Assembly (NCBI GenBank): GCA_035048485.1
Contig: CM068590.1
Span: 2,947,093-3,011,092, forward strand
DNA from: Pteria penguin
Lineage: Eukaryota; Mollusca; Bivalvia; Pterioida; Pteriidae
Reading direction: 5' to 3'
DNA length: 64,000 nt
Each line of letters starts with the position of its first letter. Position 1 is the first letter of the stretch. The position numbers and the translations under genes were made by a program. Positions 33,173-47,069 of this stretch are shown piece after piece. The notes below the pieces were generated by a model. That model saw only the letters and a program-made list of their open reading frames with translations, did not search any database and was not told the origin of the DNA.

Positions 33173-33299
33173 CTACAAAAAATATAATAAACTAGAGCTG
33201 TCCTAATGGACAAGTATCCCCCGCGGCAGCAAAATGGAGACATAAATAATTCATCCCTTTATTACAACACATGAGGCATCCATAGAACAGGTATAACAA

Positions 33300-34150
33300 T
33301 CTAAGGTGCTATTCACTGTCATAGAGATCAAAAGCTAAAGTCGAGGTCACAGTGTCCTAGTTAGGTACATGACACACCCTTTTCCCATGATGCATCAACA
33401 TGTAAGGTTTGATAAACCTAAGTGCTATGACTCAAAAGTTATGCTCCGACCACGCAATGGCCTAGGTTTTACTATCAAAGTGGTCCAAAGCCAAGGTCAA
33501 GGTCACAGTGACCTAATTTCGGTACATGACACATCCCCTTCACATGATGCATCAACATTTGTTTTGTCATGAGGAATAAGAAAATATATGGGATGGGGAT
33601 CTGAACCAGTTTGAGATAATTAAAGATTCCTGACATGAAGGTTGGAGGGGGGGGGGGGGTGAGGAATGACCCTTGGGATCCCCAACTTATGGTATACAAC
33701 TCGTCTTGTCATGAGGAATCAGAAAATACATAGTTTAGGTGTGGGAATCTGAACTATTTTTGAGATAAACAAGGTTTTTACCAATACGGAGGTCAAATGT
33801 CATGGTCAGAATCAAGGACACAGTGACATAATTCTGGTAAACAACACATTGTCCATGATCTTTTTAATATCATAGAGATCAAAGTCAAAGTCAATGTCAC
33901 AGTGACCTAGTTTTAGTACATAACACATCCTCTTCCCATGATGCATCAACATGTAAAGTTTGATAAATGTAGGTGCTATGGTGCAAAAGTTATGATCCGG
34001 ACACGAAATGGCCCCGGTTTTACTATCAAAGAGGTCCAAAGCCAAGGTCAAGGTGACCTAATTTTGGTACATGACACATCCCCTTCCCATGGTGCATCCA
34101 CATACCAGGCTTGATTATTTGACACGAATCGGGACGGACTGAAAGACAGA
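33300..34150 (+). repeat. Degenerate tandem repeat with AGGTCA half-sites, unit B
   Basis: Same family as 8765-9612. One perfect AGGTCACAGTGACCT remains at 33500-33514; the other copies carry substitutions. Confidence 0.75.
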
Positions 34151-34522
34151 CGGAGAGACTGTCATCGTGATTCATATATACCCCCAAACGTCGTTTGCGG
34201 GGGGTGTAATAATGGAAGTAAATATTATCAGAACTCCAATAGTTGGACAACACTTTTACATCGTAGTACAGTGAATAGCATTGTGATCGTCTCTAGGCAC
34301 CGTTACTGAGTAGCCCCCCCCCCCCCCTCCCGAACCCACCTCTGTGGGACTCCGCTATCGTGCGACGATGAGCTTACTGTGCATCGGCAGATGCCGTCAC
34401 CATATACGTGAAATAGTCATGGAGTGACGTAAAACATTAATCAAACCATACATTATTATTTCTCATGCTTTTACTGTTGAAATTTTTCTATTTAAAAAGT
34501 TTGATGTGATTTGTTGGTTTAT

Positions 34523-34560
<38 letters not shown>

Positions 34561-34576
34561 GGTGGTGGTGTTGGTA
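34523..34576 (+). repeat. (TAG)n/(TGG)n microsatellite, unit B
   Basis: Nine or more TAG triplets then TGG triplets; shorter than in A. A SINE tail remnant lies just before it at 34371-34447. Confidence 0.9.
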
Positions 34577-35557
34577 GTTATTTCTATGTTTTTGCACTTG
34601 AAATAAAAATTAATTGAAATTGACAATGGTATTGCCGTAAACCACAGATTTAAATACCATTACACAAATGTATATTTACTATAATATGAGAAAACGATAC
34701 GATTTTGTTTTTTGTGCCAGACTGATTAAGGCAGTCTTCGATGAGTATTTACCAAAAATTAAGATACACGTAAACTGTCCAAAGTTTGATATAACGGCTG
34801 TTTATAAATGTTTAGATGTAGGGATTATATACAATTAAGAAAGGGAAAGATTTACAATCGATGATCTCCGAGTTTTCGATTACGCTTTGAAATTCTTAAA
34901 TATTACCATAAGTAGCTCATGACTACGGAGAATTATTAACGTTTCAATCACATAATCTCACTTATGACAAATCAAAGTGCAAATTTGTTTTTCAAGTATT
35001 GGAAAAATATCACTGTTTTTTCTTTGGTTTGTTCACTTGTAATCTTTTTGCTTCAAGTAATCTAAAAAAATATTCTTCAAATTACGTGCCTAAAAACAAT
35101 TGCGCTTAAAGTTAAGATTTTATGAAGAAAAACCCCCGGAAACTTGAAAATAGCCTATTTTACTTAGAAGTGAAACTGTTTTTGTCGATAATGTACCCTA
35201 TGGGAGCAGGATTTGCCAATCTTTGACCGAATACCAGGTTACGCGGTTATTATAGACATGCATCTTACAGTTGCTTACTCTAAGATTAATCTGTTTAAAT
35301 TCACGTTATATGGGTTCATATGATATTATTTAACGTACTATTTATGCTTAGAGAAGAAATACAGTTGTCTTTAAATCCCATATACATGTACTCAGGGCAT
35401 AAAATGACAGTAAAGCATGTAAATGATGATATATTTAGTGTAATACGTCTATTTTCTTATTAATCATGTATAAGACAAATGATATAATTATAATATGGGG
35501 TTGTTTTTTAAAGACAAAACAAAAAAATTAACATTTATAGATATTTCAGTGACTTAC

Positions 35558-35704
35558 TTTCGCTCACAACTTTAGATAAACATCCATACACAGAGCTACA
35601 ATACTGATAATCCAAGCATTTACACTGTTGTCTGCATCTATATCCATAGAAACCATGCCCACAATTGTATTTGCAGTTCACTCCAGTCTTGCCTGCTAGG
35701 CATT
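35558..35704 (-). pseudogene. EGF gene B, exon 3 (open)
   Basis: 147 nt with intact GTAAGT donor and TTTTAG acceptor. One visible change from A is CPAGK to CLAGK. Confidence 0.75.
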
Positions 35705-35796
35705 CTAAAAGTGCAATAAAATATCTTAAATAAAAAGTACAGTATGTTCTTCATTACTTGTATGAATGAAAAACAAAACCTCTGAAATTTTTATCT

Positions 35797-36837
35797 ATCA
35801 GAACATTCAATTCACAACATTCACATCTCACGTAACATATGTCTATATTTATGTATATTTCATTGACTTCCTTGTGGTAAATTGAATATGGTTTTGCTAT
35901 TTTGATCGAGGAAGAAATTTGTCAGGTGGTCAATAAAAAACATCCATTCTAATAGACGAAGCAGAGATAAAAGCTATGATTGATCCTTGGAAGAACCAGG
36001 TATGGGATCAGGTGCCATTGTAGAGTAAGCATTCCCGCCGTGCTTCCATGTGAGTTTTGAGCTAGTATAACTCATAGTCATAGAAGAGGTTAACGGTAAG
36101 ACCGTAGTCACAATCGGAAAAGAGTCATATGTAAATTGTGTGAAAAGTCTATAAAGGAGAAAATGGCTAATTTACAAAATACTTACACCTGTATGTCTTT
36201 GCACCTGCTGACAAAACAACTTATCATATTATCATTGTTTGAAAACTACACTATACTGGAGTTCTTGAAACTGTTTTGTCCTGTATTAGTACAAATGTTG
36301 AAACCCCAGTTTTGAAAGACAAGATCCTACTTGCCCATAGTTGTGTGCTACTTCAATTTAAGCATCGATAAAAATGATTGGCTTCCTCAATTTCACAAAA
36401 ATAAATTTAAATCACATTTGATATCAAATTCTAATCATTGATCTATCCCTGTGGTTTCTAACATATTACGTCCGCTGCTACTACAGGCAAAAACCATGTT
36501 TTAAATTATGTAATATTTTGTCGTAAAGTATATTACATTTGGTTGATCTAGAATCCTAGCAAAGTCATTGAAAATTCCGTTTGAGAAATTTGGAAGCTAA
36601 CCAAGTCTCTACTTTGGATTTTCGTTACTAAATACCACTCTCTACCCCATGACTCAATGAAAACGAAGTTGTCACTCTGACGTTAGTGTTTCAACAGAGA
36701 ATTTAAATCATACCTCTGTACTTCACTTACATCTGGCTTTTCCTCAAAGAAACAATATGATGATTATTATTGGGATTCCTATGGCCACTGACTGCGATCC
36801 CCTTATAACAGCTTTATTTTCATATTATTATAAGAAG
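35797..36837. other. Flank equivalent to 12655-13697, no gene seen
   Basis: Collinear with unit A. Includes one copy of the 50-bp element (about 35990-36070). Confidence 0.5.
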
Positions 36838-37095
36838 GAATGTAAAGATGATGGATAAATCCAAACAACAAGTCCAAAAATCATGAAACCATAGGACATA
36901 CAAAATCAGTGAAAATGAAAAACAAATGGAAAATAACAAAATATGTCTACTTGAAGAGCATATGTGAACCCCTGTGATGGAGTGAGATCAGGTGCCCGGG
37001 GAGAGTGAGCATCTCCTGCTTGCTAGCAACACCCGTCACATATACCCCGTAGAAAGAGTCAAATCGTGTGAATTCCATATATTTAGGCATACTGT
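36838..37095 (-). mobile_element. Penelope-like pseudo-LTR, unit B
   Basis: Same module and orientation as 13698-13970. Confidence 0.7.
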
Positions 37096-37259
37096 TTAAA
37101 ACTCAGAACGCATCAATATCATCGATAAGCTCAGTAATTAACCTACAACGATGAGTTTGAAAAATATATTACTGACATTTATCTACCAGAACTTCGATTA
37201 AACTAACTCTATAATTCTGATAAGAAAACACCTTTCAATGACTTCTACTGAAATTATTT

Positions 37260-39990
37260 AACAACAATATGCATACAAATATATGTGATAAACGTGACGA
37301 CTTTGGATTTCCTACTGTTAATTACCCTGGCATAGATGGTAATGTCCCTAGACTCCCATCATATGGTATTGATATTAGTCAATTGGTGTGTTTTGGTGGA
37401 GCCGTCACTAACGTTTTGCATTTTCACGCCAAATATTTTCAAATCACTTTCAAACTTCTGACACAGGCTTATAGATACCATAAACTTCGAAATGTAAATT
37501 TTACATATCTTATTAATTTATAAATGAAAATTAGAATTATAGAAAAAAAGATATCACTACACAAACAATGCCAATTTGAGCACTCCTTTTCGTCGGAAAA
37601 GAGAAGAATACTGGATAAGACGTCTCGGCACTGCTTCGCCCTATGGATGCGATATTAGTAGTATTGGTCACCTAACTAGTCCTGGGTGTCAATCAGTTAA
37701 CGTACTCGGTTTATTTACTAAAAACCAGAGGAGGCATCGAAGTCATGGTACACGCAAATACAACAAACATGAAGCACATAGTGGTACCTTTGATGCTCTT
37801 TTGCCGTATATAAATAAACCTTTGGGCCTTCATCAAATTCGTACAAAACTTTATTCTATTTCACTCAGAAAATTATACGATTTGTACGTATTGTCCACAC
37901 AACGTATATTTACTGATATATAGAGTATAGACTAGATGGCATTATTATGGACATATCGACCGCTAGACTTTTTCTTCCCGTCAAGTCAGATATATTTATG
38001 GAAAAATCTAATCGCCCTTACTGAAAATTAAATTTGCAAATAAAGGCATTGATTATTTAAATTTTGGCGAAATTTTAAATCATAAGTCTGTATTAGAGAA
38101 AATACCTCCAATTTCAAAAACAAAGATCCGCCATGTATTTCCTATAGCTACACGCCATCAGTTGCATCCAAAATTTATAATTACAAAGGGTTTCTACAGT
38201 ATCTTGATATTAGCAGCCCTGCATGCCACCCTCAACCGTGTGCATGTTCCTCATCTAATTTTGTACATTCTCCTTGTGGCCATGCCATTACTGGTAAACT
38301 TGATATTATTAAAAACACCAAATTAAGAAAACTTTTACTTAAAGGTCCAAAATACAGAGAACCCAGATTATTCACATACAGCCAAACTTTTGAGAATATT
38401 ATCAACTGTTGCAAGGAATATGCTACACGATGGGCGTACAGGTCGACATTTTTTTGGAATGGATAAAATCTATTGCAGTACTGCTGAGATCAAAAATCAA
38501 AAAATTACAAGGCTCTGTAAACACCAGATTCGAATCTATTTTTAAAGATCCTGATGTTGTCAGAGATCGTAGCTTCCTCCTAGAACATTATATAATTACA
38601 CCAGCAGATAAAGCGTCTAATAATTATAAATTTACTTGTAAGAAATATATTATTTTGACAGCCTAGTGAAAGAATTAGGATTAAATTCAGCTCGAGGAAA
38701 TCCTACTTATACTGTCACGATCTTTTCGGTTTCGGAAGTACAATACGTTTGGTATTGGCACATGTGAATTAAATTTAGAACTTCCATATTTGTAATGCAT
38801 TCCAAAAATGTACAAAAATCCTTACAAACAACGAAGTGTTTCACAAAATTTGTATCGATGCTACTCACAAAAATATTATCAGATATTAAATATGGCCTTC
38901 ATAAGTATTGCAAAACAGTATGTTCCAAAAGTGGAATTAATCAAATGTGGATCCTTAAAAATTCAATAGAGTTGTTAGAACATCTAAAATCAAAAAGTTT
39001 TACTAAACTTCACTCCATCAAGTCTTTGACTTTTCGACTCTTTACACAACAATCCCTCATCAGAAATTAAAAGACAGATTAGGGGAAATTATTCAAAATG
39101 CATTTACCAGTAAAAAAGGAAGCCTCAAATTCAAATATATAGTTATAGGCCATGATAAAACTTACTTTGTTGGGGAAAATTCTTATTCCAAAAATAAATA
39201 CACTAAAACAGACGTCATCCGGATGTTGAACTTTCTTATCGATAACATTTTTGTGATGTTGGGAGGAAAGGTTTTTCAACAAATTGTCGGCATTCCAATG
39301 GGCTCTGACTATGCCCCGCTTCTGGCTGACATATTCCTTTACTCATACGAAGCTGAATTCATTCAGTCCTTGCTTTCGCAAGGAAAGAATCAATTGGCTC
39401 TTGGTTCAATTTCACTTACAGATATATAGATGGCTTGATTTCAATTAATAATCCTTCATTCGCTGGTTACTTAGCATAGTCTATCCAAGTGAACTGGAGG
39501 TCAAAGAAACCACAGTAGTAATTCTACTTCGTATTTAGATATTATGTTGTCTTTCGACATTAATGGTCAATTGAACACCTCACTCTATGACAAACACGAC
39601 GATTGCAATTTCGCTATCACAAACTTTCCTTTCATAAGTAGCAAAATTCCATCATTGCCCGCATACGGCGTATTTATATCTCAGTTAATACGTTATTCCA
39701 GAGCGTGTTCAAATTACAATGACTTTGTTCTGAGGGCTATGCGACTTTCAAATTAGCTACTCAACCAGGGTTATATATGTGCTAGACTAGCAACGTCACT
39801 GAGGAAGTTCTATGGTCATTGCGAGAATCTTATTACTCCATATGATATCTCGTTATCCAGACTTTGAAATGATATTCTGGACTGAGACCGATTTCGATCA
39901 TTTTACACAGATTTGACTCCTTCTATACTAGAAGGTTACTTACTTTGACTACTCCATATATAGATATACATGTATATGGAATTTACACGA
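37260..39990 (+). mobile_element. Naiad-type Penelope-like element, decayed, plus strand, unit B
   Basis: Begins with the diverged RT end (37269-37523), then the C-terminal endonuclease region (TPFRRKREEYWIRRLGTASP, 37576 onward), the CxC linker near 38230-38270, and RT from about 38780 through IVGIPMGSDYAPLLADIFLY (39284-39343). The catalytic YIDD region near 39420 is changed: DIDGLI-like with a stop. The RT end runs to about 39840. Multiple stops and frameshifts. It extends past the point where the unit A copy is cut by inversion. Confidence 0.8.
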
Positions 39991-40240
39991 TTTGACTCTT
40001 TCCACTGGGTATATGTGACGGGTGTTGCTAGCAAGCAGGAGATGCTCACTTTCCCCGGGCATCTGACCTCACTCTATCATAGGGGTTCACATATACTCTT
40101 CAAGTAGATATATTTTGTTATTATCCACTTGGTTTTAATTTTCACTGATTTTGTATGTCCTCTGGTTTCATGATTTTCGGACTTCTGGTTTGGATTTATC
40201 CATCATCTTTACATTCAGACATTTATATATTTCAACAACG
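39990..40240 (+). repeat. Penelope-like pseudo-LTR, plus orientation, unit B
   Basis: Reverse complement of the pLTRs at 16124 and 19415 and located at the 3' end of the plus-strand RT, so it is the element's own 3' pLTR. Confidence 0.7.
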
Positions 40241-41177
40241 TATCCAGCAGAATCTCTCATCTCGTCACAGTTTCTACGGTTATCTATTGTACAATCTAAG
40301 GATTGTCAAAAGTTATGATAATTTCATATCGGCATGTTCTAAAATAATTATACGCCTTTGACATCGACAGTATGATCCCGAGACCATCACAAATACCATA
40401 CATCTTGTATTGGGTCCCTCTACAGACTGATGTTTCGTATGGAAATTTTCATTACCTTTCTTCTTGCAGTACAATCGATAATCATGCCGTTGTAAGAGCA
40501 TGTCCTTTGTAAATTCTGTCATATAGCATGGCCAGATGTCTTCTGTCTGCTCTTCTATAAAATTATTTAGTTTGTCAGAAATTTTAACAAACCTCTTAAT
40601 TAAGACAGTTCAGGTTATCTCTTTGCAAAACTCAAAGAAGCTGAAGGATGAAAATACATTTTCTATAGTAAGAACGACAAAACGATTCGCTCCCTTAGTT
40701 TTTGCAATAAAACTTTTCCCTATTATTGTTTGTATAAACTTAATCAGATTTTGTTTTACTTATAAATATTCATTTCAACGATACTACTGGACGCTCAAGT
40801 TTTGCTGTTAAAATATGTTCAAAGATAAAAGTTCTCTAGAAGAATAATTTTCTAATGAGGAAACATACATATCTAAAGACGAGAATTAGCTCAGTTTAAA
40901 TGCATGATGCCATATTGTAAGAACAAAACAAAATATGCTCGTGTTCCCTTACTTACCAGCGACCCATTGGTGTACTCACAGATCATGAAATAATTTAAGG
41001 TATTCTCGAAAAATAAGTCAATGAATAAATGATATATTGTATGCTTCTAAATTTGTTTCAACCGTTTTCTCAGTTAATGTTAACGAACGCATGTTTACAT
41101 TAATTTATTCTAGATATTTTTTGCACGTAAAAAAAAAGAAAAGATGTGCTTCTGAAACACGAATGCCCCCGGCGGCC

Positions 41178-41179
<2 letters not shown>
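40241..41179. other. Noncoding stretch, no gene seen
   Basis: 40241-40502 is the inverse of 15836-16080. The rest is AT-rich; the longest open frame (91 codons from 40536) has no recognisable domain and overlaps a fragment of the ~190-bp repeat (GTCATATAGCATGGCCAGAT). Confidence 0.45.

Positions 41180-41271
<92 letters not shown>
41180..41271. repeat. (CA)n microsatellite
   Basis: About 45 uninterrupted AC/CA dinucleotides. Both strands are open through it, producing low-complexity frames that are not genes. Confidence 0.98.
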
Positions 41272-41273
<2 letters not shown>

Positions 41274-41349
41274 TCCAATAAAGACAAATTTTGTAAGGTA
41301 GGTCAGAGGTTATAATGAAGGTCACGAGGTCAATGACCTTGGTTTAATT

Positions 41350-41592
41350 GGTCGTTACGAGACTCTTATTACTCCATATGATATCTCGTTATCCAGACTT
41401 TGAAATGATATTCTGGACTGAGACCGATTCCGATCATTTTACACAGATTTGACCCCTTCTACACTAGAGGTTACCTACTTTGACTTCTCCATATATAAAG
41501 ATATACGGAGTTTTCACGATTTAACTCTTTCTACTGGGTATATGTGACGGGTGTTGCTAGCAAGCAGGAGATGCTCACTCTCCCCAGACACC
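41350..41592 (+). mobile_element. Penelope-like pseudo-LTR fragment
   Basis: Starts with the RT 3' end (CTCTTATTACTCCATATGAT) and the CTGGACTGAGACCGATTCCG block, then the GGTGTTGCTAGCAAGCAGG block; cut off at CTCTCCCC. Confidence 0.7.
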
Positions 41593-42483
41593 TATTTATC
41601 AAAAATAAAACAGAACACTTTCCCCGTAACCTATCAAAAATATGCAGTGCACTAGTACATCTAGATGGATCTAGTCAGTGTTATGAAAATGGCAATCCCT
41701 TTCCCACTTCGATTGATACTTTTACGCCTCTCTGCATCCCCCTCTAACCTAATGTCAATTTTGGATAGTTTGCAAAGGGCGTTCCTTTCTCTATCAAAAC
41801 TTTTCCGACCTTCCAAAGAAGAGGCGGATTCGTGAATTCCGATAATGGAAGGGGGGATGGCACATGCGAAACCCAGGAATTTGCTGAAATACTCAGCTAT
41901 ATTGGTGCACAATCTGGAGTTTTACTCACATTATTTGAGTGTTTGCAACCTTATCATCCATGTAGTCCTTTAAAATGTGTGAGAGTTGCAAGGGTCGCAG
42001 CCCCCTCCCCTTTTGGTCGGTAAAATTTTACCAATAAATGTCATTTTCGACCATTTTAGCGCTGCAAACCCTCCTTTCCAGACCGAATAGTGATAGCATT
42101 AGTCATGGGAAACTGCAACCTCCCCCCATCTCCCACATCGCCTTTCAAAAATTTCTAGATCCACCTCTGTATTTTATTATTTACTAATTGGAAGAATTAA
42201 AGAGGAATTCCTAGAAGTAATCACATTGATTTACACCAACACTTTAAATGGTAGATAGGTTGGCGTAGAATTTCCTCTAGGCTGAAATCTACGCTAAACG
42301 TAGTCACGCCGCATGATGTCGATGAAAGGCAAAATAGTTTGAAATTTAATCGAGTCGGGCATTTACGCCAAACTAAGCATACGCCAGGAGTTCCGCTGTT
42401 TGAGAAAACTGGCTCCTGGGCCCTCTCGTGTATAACTATTTACACATTCGATATACATGATGATGTGAGTACATTATGAAAAT
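41593..42483. other. Unit B-specific DNA, nothing recognised
   Basis: No equivalent in A or C. Short frames only, with pyrimidine-rich CCCCCTCCCC-like tracts around 42000-42130. Confidence 0.45.
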
Positions 42484-42596
42484 AGAGAATAACATATAGC
42501 ATTGGCCAATACATAAATCTAAATACATAGAATATACATGTACACATAAAAAGTTTACATCGACTCATGCGCCCCCTAGTTGCTAGGGAAAATTTG

Positions 42597-42722
42597 TCGT
42601 AAGTTTGTTCGTAAGTTTTTGTCGTAAGATTTCACTTACGAATGCCTTCGTGGAAAGGACTTAAGAACTCTCTTACGAAATTCGTAAGTTAAAAAACTTA
42701 CGATAATTCGTAAGATTTTTTG
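42597..42722. repeat. Clustered TCGTAAG/CTTACGA inverted motifs, second copy
   Basis: Near-identical to 19862-19990, with one additional perfect CTTACGA. Confidence 0.7.
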
Positions 42723-43468
42723 TGAAAAGGGCGACAATCTTCTTTGTCAACTCAACTTTCTGGTCATGTAACTACTCATGTGTGTCCGTTCGTCCATTGG
42801 TTAACTAGACAAAAGACATGTTCATTATTTAGTTTAAGGGCATCTACTTGCAATGAAGATGACCTGATTGTGCCATTCCGTTAACTATACTAGCTAATAT
42901 GAATAAAAGCAATCCTAGGAATTACAGAGGAATTAGTTTATCGAGTTGTTGGCTGAATTTTGGGGCAAACAGCAGCGATATGAGGGACAGACAGGGATGT
43001 AATCCTGTCCTCCATACCAACCCTAAACCCCCCCCCCCCTCCTCTCTCTCTCCTTGTCTGCCTCCTCATATAATGACTGATGCCCAGTATCATGAGTCAT
43101 TTCGCAATTAATAAGCTTAAGTGCAAAATTATAACAAAACTTTGTGGATCTACAAAGACTGAAAAGATATATGGATATGTAATCGTATGTGTTACATGGA
43201 AATGTAGAAATTTACAACTTCGGGTATAGTCGCCACATCAGCAATTGTAAGGTAATTTTTTCGGTAATAAAGATACCTTGCATATAAAAAATAAATGGAT
43301 AGGCATGGTTTGATTCTACACAATCAATTATACTTTATTTCGTTAACGTAAAGAATGTAAAACAATAAAATTTCAAGGAAGAGAGTGTGTGATGAAATGA
43401 ATCCATTGATCCGTATCAAACTGCTAATAATTGAATCTTTGAATTTCTTGAATTGTACATTTCTATTT

Positions 43469-43499
<31 letters not shown>

Positions 43500-44297
43500 C
43501 CAACATCATCATCATCATCATCAACATCATCATCATCATCATCATCTTCTTTTTTTTTCTTCTTCTTCTTCTTGTTCTTCTTTTTGTTCTTCTTCTTCTT
43601 GTTCTTCTTCTTCATCATCATCATCATTAATACACCCAAGATATAACGGGTCCATTTTGGTCGGCGAACTAGAGTTGTCTTTCCTTTATCATATCATATA
43701 TCTTATATATACTTAAGATAGACTTAATAGCGACAAAAATGTCTGCTTGGCACTTTTGTTTTCGACTTGGCAATACCAAACCAATATAGCAAATATCGTC
43801 TCTTCATTCAATAATTTCTCCGCTATTTGTTGATCAAATTTAGTCGGATTCACACATGTCTTGGTATTTAATCTGCCATAAAGCTTTTGACTTTCTTTTA
43901 AAGAATTCCTCATTGAGTTACAAAACAAAAATCACGTTTTAAATCGATATTTCCGATGTTTTGTGTCAGACATTGTCCTATACAAATATGTGACAACACA
44001 GATATACATATTATTCCAAACACGATGAAACATATTTATCGTCTCAAATTGAAACGTAGTAATTCATATGTAAATGATTAGCTATGGACAAAAATGAATT
44101 TGCCGACGAGTGATCGTTATAATGCTGAGTTCACGATTGATACTGAACTCAAACTCGATCTTTAAAAGCATTCTTGTTTTAAACTTAACAGTTGATTGAT
44201 TGATTGATACCACATAATGGTTGGAGAAAATCATATTCAGACCCACAGTGGTTATTTCTGAGGATTACGATAGCTACAAATCGCATGGGCGAGGACT
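42723..44297. other. Intergenic DNA between units B and C
   Basis: Collinear with 19991-21489. Includes a compound microsatellite at 43470-43628 (CAT with AAC interruptions, then TTC/GTTC). Frames rich in His or Ile here are microsatellite shadows. Confidence 0.5.
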
Positions 44298-44510
44298 TGC
44301 CTGTTATGGTGACGGCATCTGCCTAAGGCGGGCATACAAATTTTAGCCTTTGCAACGGACCCACCCGAAGCAATGATGGATCTTTAACATGCCATGCATA
44401 CACGACACGGGGCCTCGATTTTTACAGTATCATACGAAAAACAGGCCACCGGCATGACCAGAGCGGGACTCGAACCCCGGCCTCCCGATCAGGACGCGAG
44501 CTCCGTAATT
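44298..44510 (-). mobile_element. tRNA-derived SINE, minus strand, second copy
   Basis: Same family as 21490-21740; B-box-like GGGGTTCGAGTCCCGCTCTG on the minus strand. Confidence 0.7.
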
Positions 44511-44988
44511 CAACGTAAAATCGAACGATACCTTTCGGGAAAGTAAATACGGAGGAGCAGTATCTCCGGAACATCTTTATTTCATTCACATTTTTTGACA
44601 CTTTGGCATTCACGATCGAAATCTTTTCCGATTTTGTGTATGTCCTACGATAGTTGATTTTTCCTGTCTGCAATGACTTTTCAAAAGCTTTTGTTTGCTT
44701 CTTGATATACCAGAAAAAAGGGTACCTAGCTTATCGTTCTACCACAGTTTGAGCTTCCGACGATTGCGTTTATTGTTACCTTAAGTACGCAGATTGATTT
44801 GAGTTTTCATTCATAATAATAGATATCCGTTAAGTGCCTCTAGATTGAGACAATATCCGTAAGTATTGTTAATATGGTGTCGTCGATCACACTTTTCGTC
44901 ACTGCAAAGAAAATCGAAAGGTAATGCATCTACCTTGTAATTGTAGCCTGTACCTGTCTCTACTTTACCCACTCTACCTTCTGCACAG

Positions 44989-45152
44989 GAGCAGATATGG
45001 TGTAGTGGTTAAGAGCTTCGCTTGTGGAGCCTACGAGCCAGGTTCGATTCCCGGGTTGCGCTACTATGTGTTAGAGATCAGTTACCTGCTGCTTCCATGT
45101 CGCGATATAACAGAAAAATTGTTGATAGCGATGTAAACCACCAATCAACCAA
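44989..45152 (+). mobile_element. tRNA-derived SINE, plus strand, second copy
   Basis: Near-identical to 22203-22372; a headless tail copy at 45264-45352 follows, after a long poly-A. Confidence 0.75.
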
Positions 45153-45361
45153 CTGACCAGCCAAGCAATACAGGTGTACAATTTTGGGGCACAAAATAAA
45201 AAAAAAAAAAAAAAAATTCAAATTAATTTGCATTTCGTAAGATCTTATATTAAGTAAGCTACGTTTAAGAGCTTGTCTACCTCCGGCTTCCATATCGTGA
45301 TATAACTGAAAAATTGTTGAAATCGACGTAAAACACCAATCAACCAAACAATCTACCCTCA

Positions 45362-45672
45362 GCACCTTTACATGTATTTGTAGGGCGTAGCTGTCTCCAC
45401 ATTACCCACATCTCTACCCTCAGCACCTTTACATGTATTTGTAGGGCGCAGCTGTCTCCACTTTACCCACATCTCTACCTTCATCACCTTTACATGTATT
45501 TGTAGGGCGTAGCTGTCTCCACTTTACCCACATCTCTACCTTCATCACCATTACCTGTATTTGTAGGGCGTAGCTGTCTCCACATTACCCACATCTCTAC
45601 CTTCATCACCTTTACCTGTATTTGTAGGGCGTAGCTGTCTCCACTTTACCGACATCTCTACCTTCAGCGCCC
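45362..45672 (+). repeat. 61-bp minisatellite, five copies, upstream of NHL copy C
   Basis: Same unit as 22569-22815 with one more copy. Confidence 0.9.
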
Positions 45673-46040
45673 TTTGAAGTAGCTTACGATGTAAATATAT
45701 TATGATACGGAGTTTTTATAATTTTAATTTTTAATTTTGATTTTTAAAACCTTCATTTTCAGCCTCGGAAATAGATAAAATAGATGGAGTAGAAGTTTTG
45801 AATGGCGTCGATTTTTGTCGTGTTCGTGTTGTGGCATTGGCATTTTCTTGTTTTATTGACATCGATCTTAACACACCTTTCACCTACCCGCCATCTTGAG
45901 GCTTTATTGAATCTCCATGTGTGTATATATTCTCTCCTCCACCCCTCTCTCAAATTAAATAGACTATTAATTCAATTTACTGAATATATACATGATTATA
46001 ATCTATTGTTCTGTATCTTACAGATTAATAATCAGTACTA

Positions 46041-46937
46041 ATGGCAGATGCTCGAGCAGAACCTTTTGAATTCTCTGATAACCCAGCAAAATACAAATAC
46101 CAGGAATGTGATGATACAAAAGATTCTGTGGATGTAACACCTGGACCTTTACCACAGTCGCCACCGACCTCCACGGAGTTATTATCCACGCCAGTAGTAG
46201 TATCCTCGTTATGAGGATCCATACATCGCCTGTACCACATCATCAGGTCTGGCGTGGGTGAGGACTGGTGATACACGCCTTCAGCTAATGGACCGTCACG
46301 GCACAGTGAAAGACACTGTTAGTACTGACTTTGGGTTTAATGACGTCACGGTTACTCTATTGGGAGCCATCCTTTTTAGTGACTGCGACAATAAGCGTAT
46401 TGTGTCAGCGTCAAAGGGAATGACGTCATGGACTTTCACGACATTAGTATCTACGCAGTACACGCCGTGGGGAATCTGCTGCTTACGTAATGGTGACGTC
46501 GTCGTGACGTATTCTCAGGATGAACACCGAGTCATCCAGTACAATAAGGCGGGGGCATTGTAAATGAAATTGATCGAAGCTTATTCGCAATTCCAGTTAG
46601 AGTAGCACTGAATGCTCTCAGCGATGATCTGTATGTGTGTGACATTGAGAAACAGAAAGTATTAACAATAGGGACGGACCATAGGTTACTTAACGAGTAT
46701 ACAGTATCCGATAGTACATCATTCTGCCCGGTGGACGTGAGTTCTGATAGCAGTGGCCGCGTCCTCATCACCGACTGTTTGAAGAACAAAATACATATCC
46801 TGGACAAGGACGGAAAGTTTATCCAGTATCTACAACAACCTGGATTGGAGGAGCCATTCTATATTGATGTACACAGTGACGGAAACGCGTGGATCGGGGA
46901 GCATGTAAGAGAAGTGAAAATAATAAAATATCAATGA
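46041..46937 (+). pseudogene. NHL-repeat gene, unit C, frameshifted twice
   Basis: Begins MADARAEPFEFSDN like copy B. An 11-nt deletion at about 46205 ends the frame early (around residue 55), and a 1-nt loss in the G run at 46549-46555 shifts it again. Otherwise the sequence is close to copy A (PVDVSSDSSGRVLITD, YIDVHSDGNAWIGEHV), and the middle and end are each open. The lesions differ from those in copy B. Confidence 0.85.
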
Positions 46938-47069
46938 ATGTGACGGACAACATGCACGTATAACAGTTGTATTACATAAATGGATACGAGTAATAAGTAC
47001 AGAAATAGTTAATCATCACAATGAAGAGTGATTGTATCTTGATGAGGCGTATAGATGTTCTAATATTTA

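Larger units (their letters stand above)
32193..35704 (-). pseudogene. EGF gene, unit B: exons 3, 4 and a shrunken exon 5 only
   Basis: Exon 5 is reduced to 32193-32248 (56 nt against 1004 in A) by two deletions of 45 and 903 nt, both multiples of three. Acceptor CAG, start phase, last residues EYEVTSIYL and stop are all preserved, but the membrane segment and coiled coil are gone. Exon 4 (33026-33172) and exon 3 (35558-35704) keep their 147-nt size, open frame and splice sites. Exons 1 and 2 are missing because a deletion joins 35796 to sequence equivalent to 12655. Without a start and signal peptide it is most likely a pseudogene, unless an upstream exon is supplied from elsewhere. Confidence 0.8.

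Noticed and set aside
41105..41325. CVCV repeat and TH repeat frames
   Set aside because: Produced by the (CA)n tract on each strand.
43453..43716. His-rich and Ile-rich frames
   Set aside because: Translations of the CAT/TTC microsatellite; not conserved with 20657-20826.
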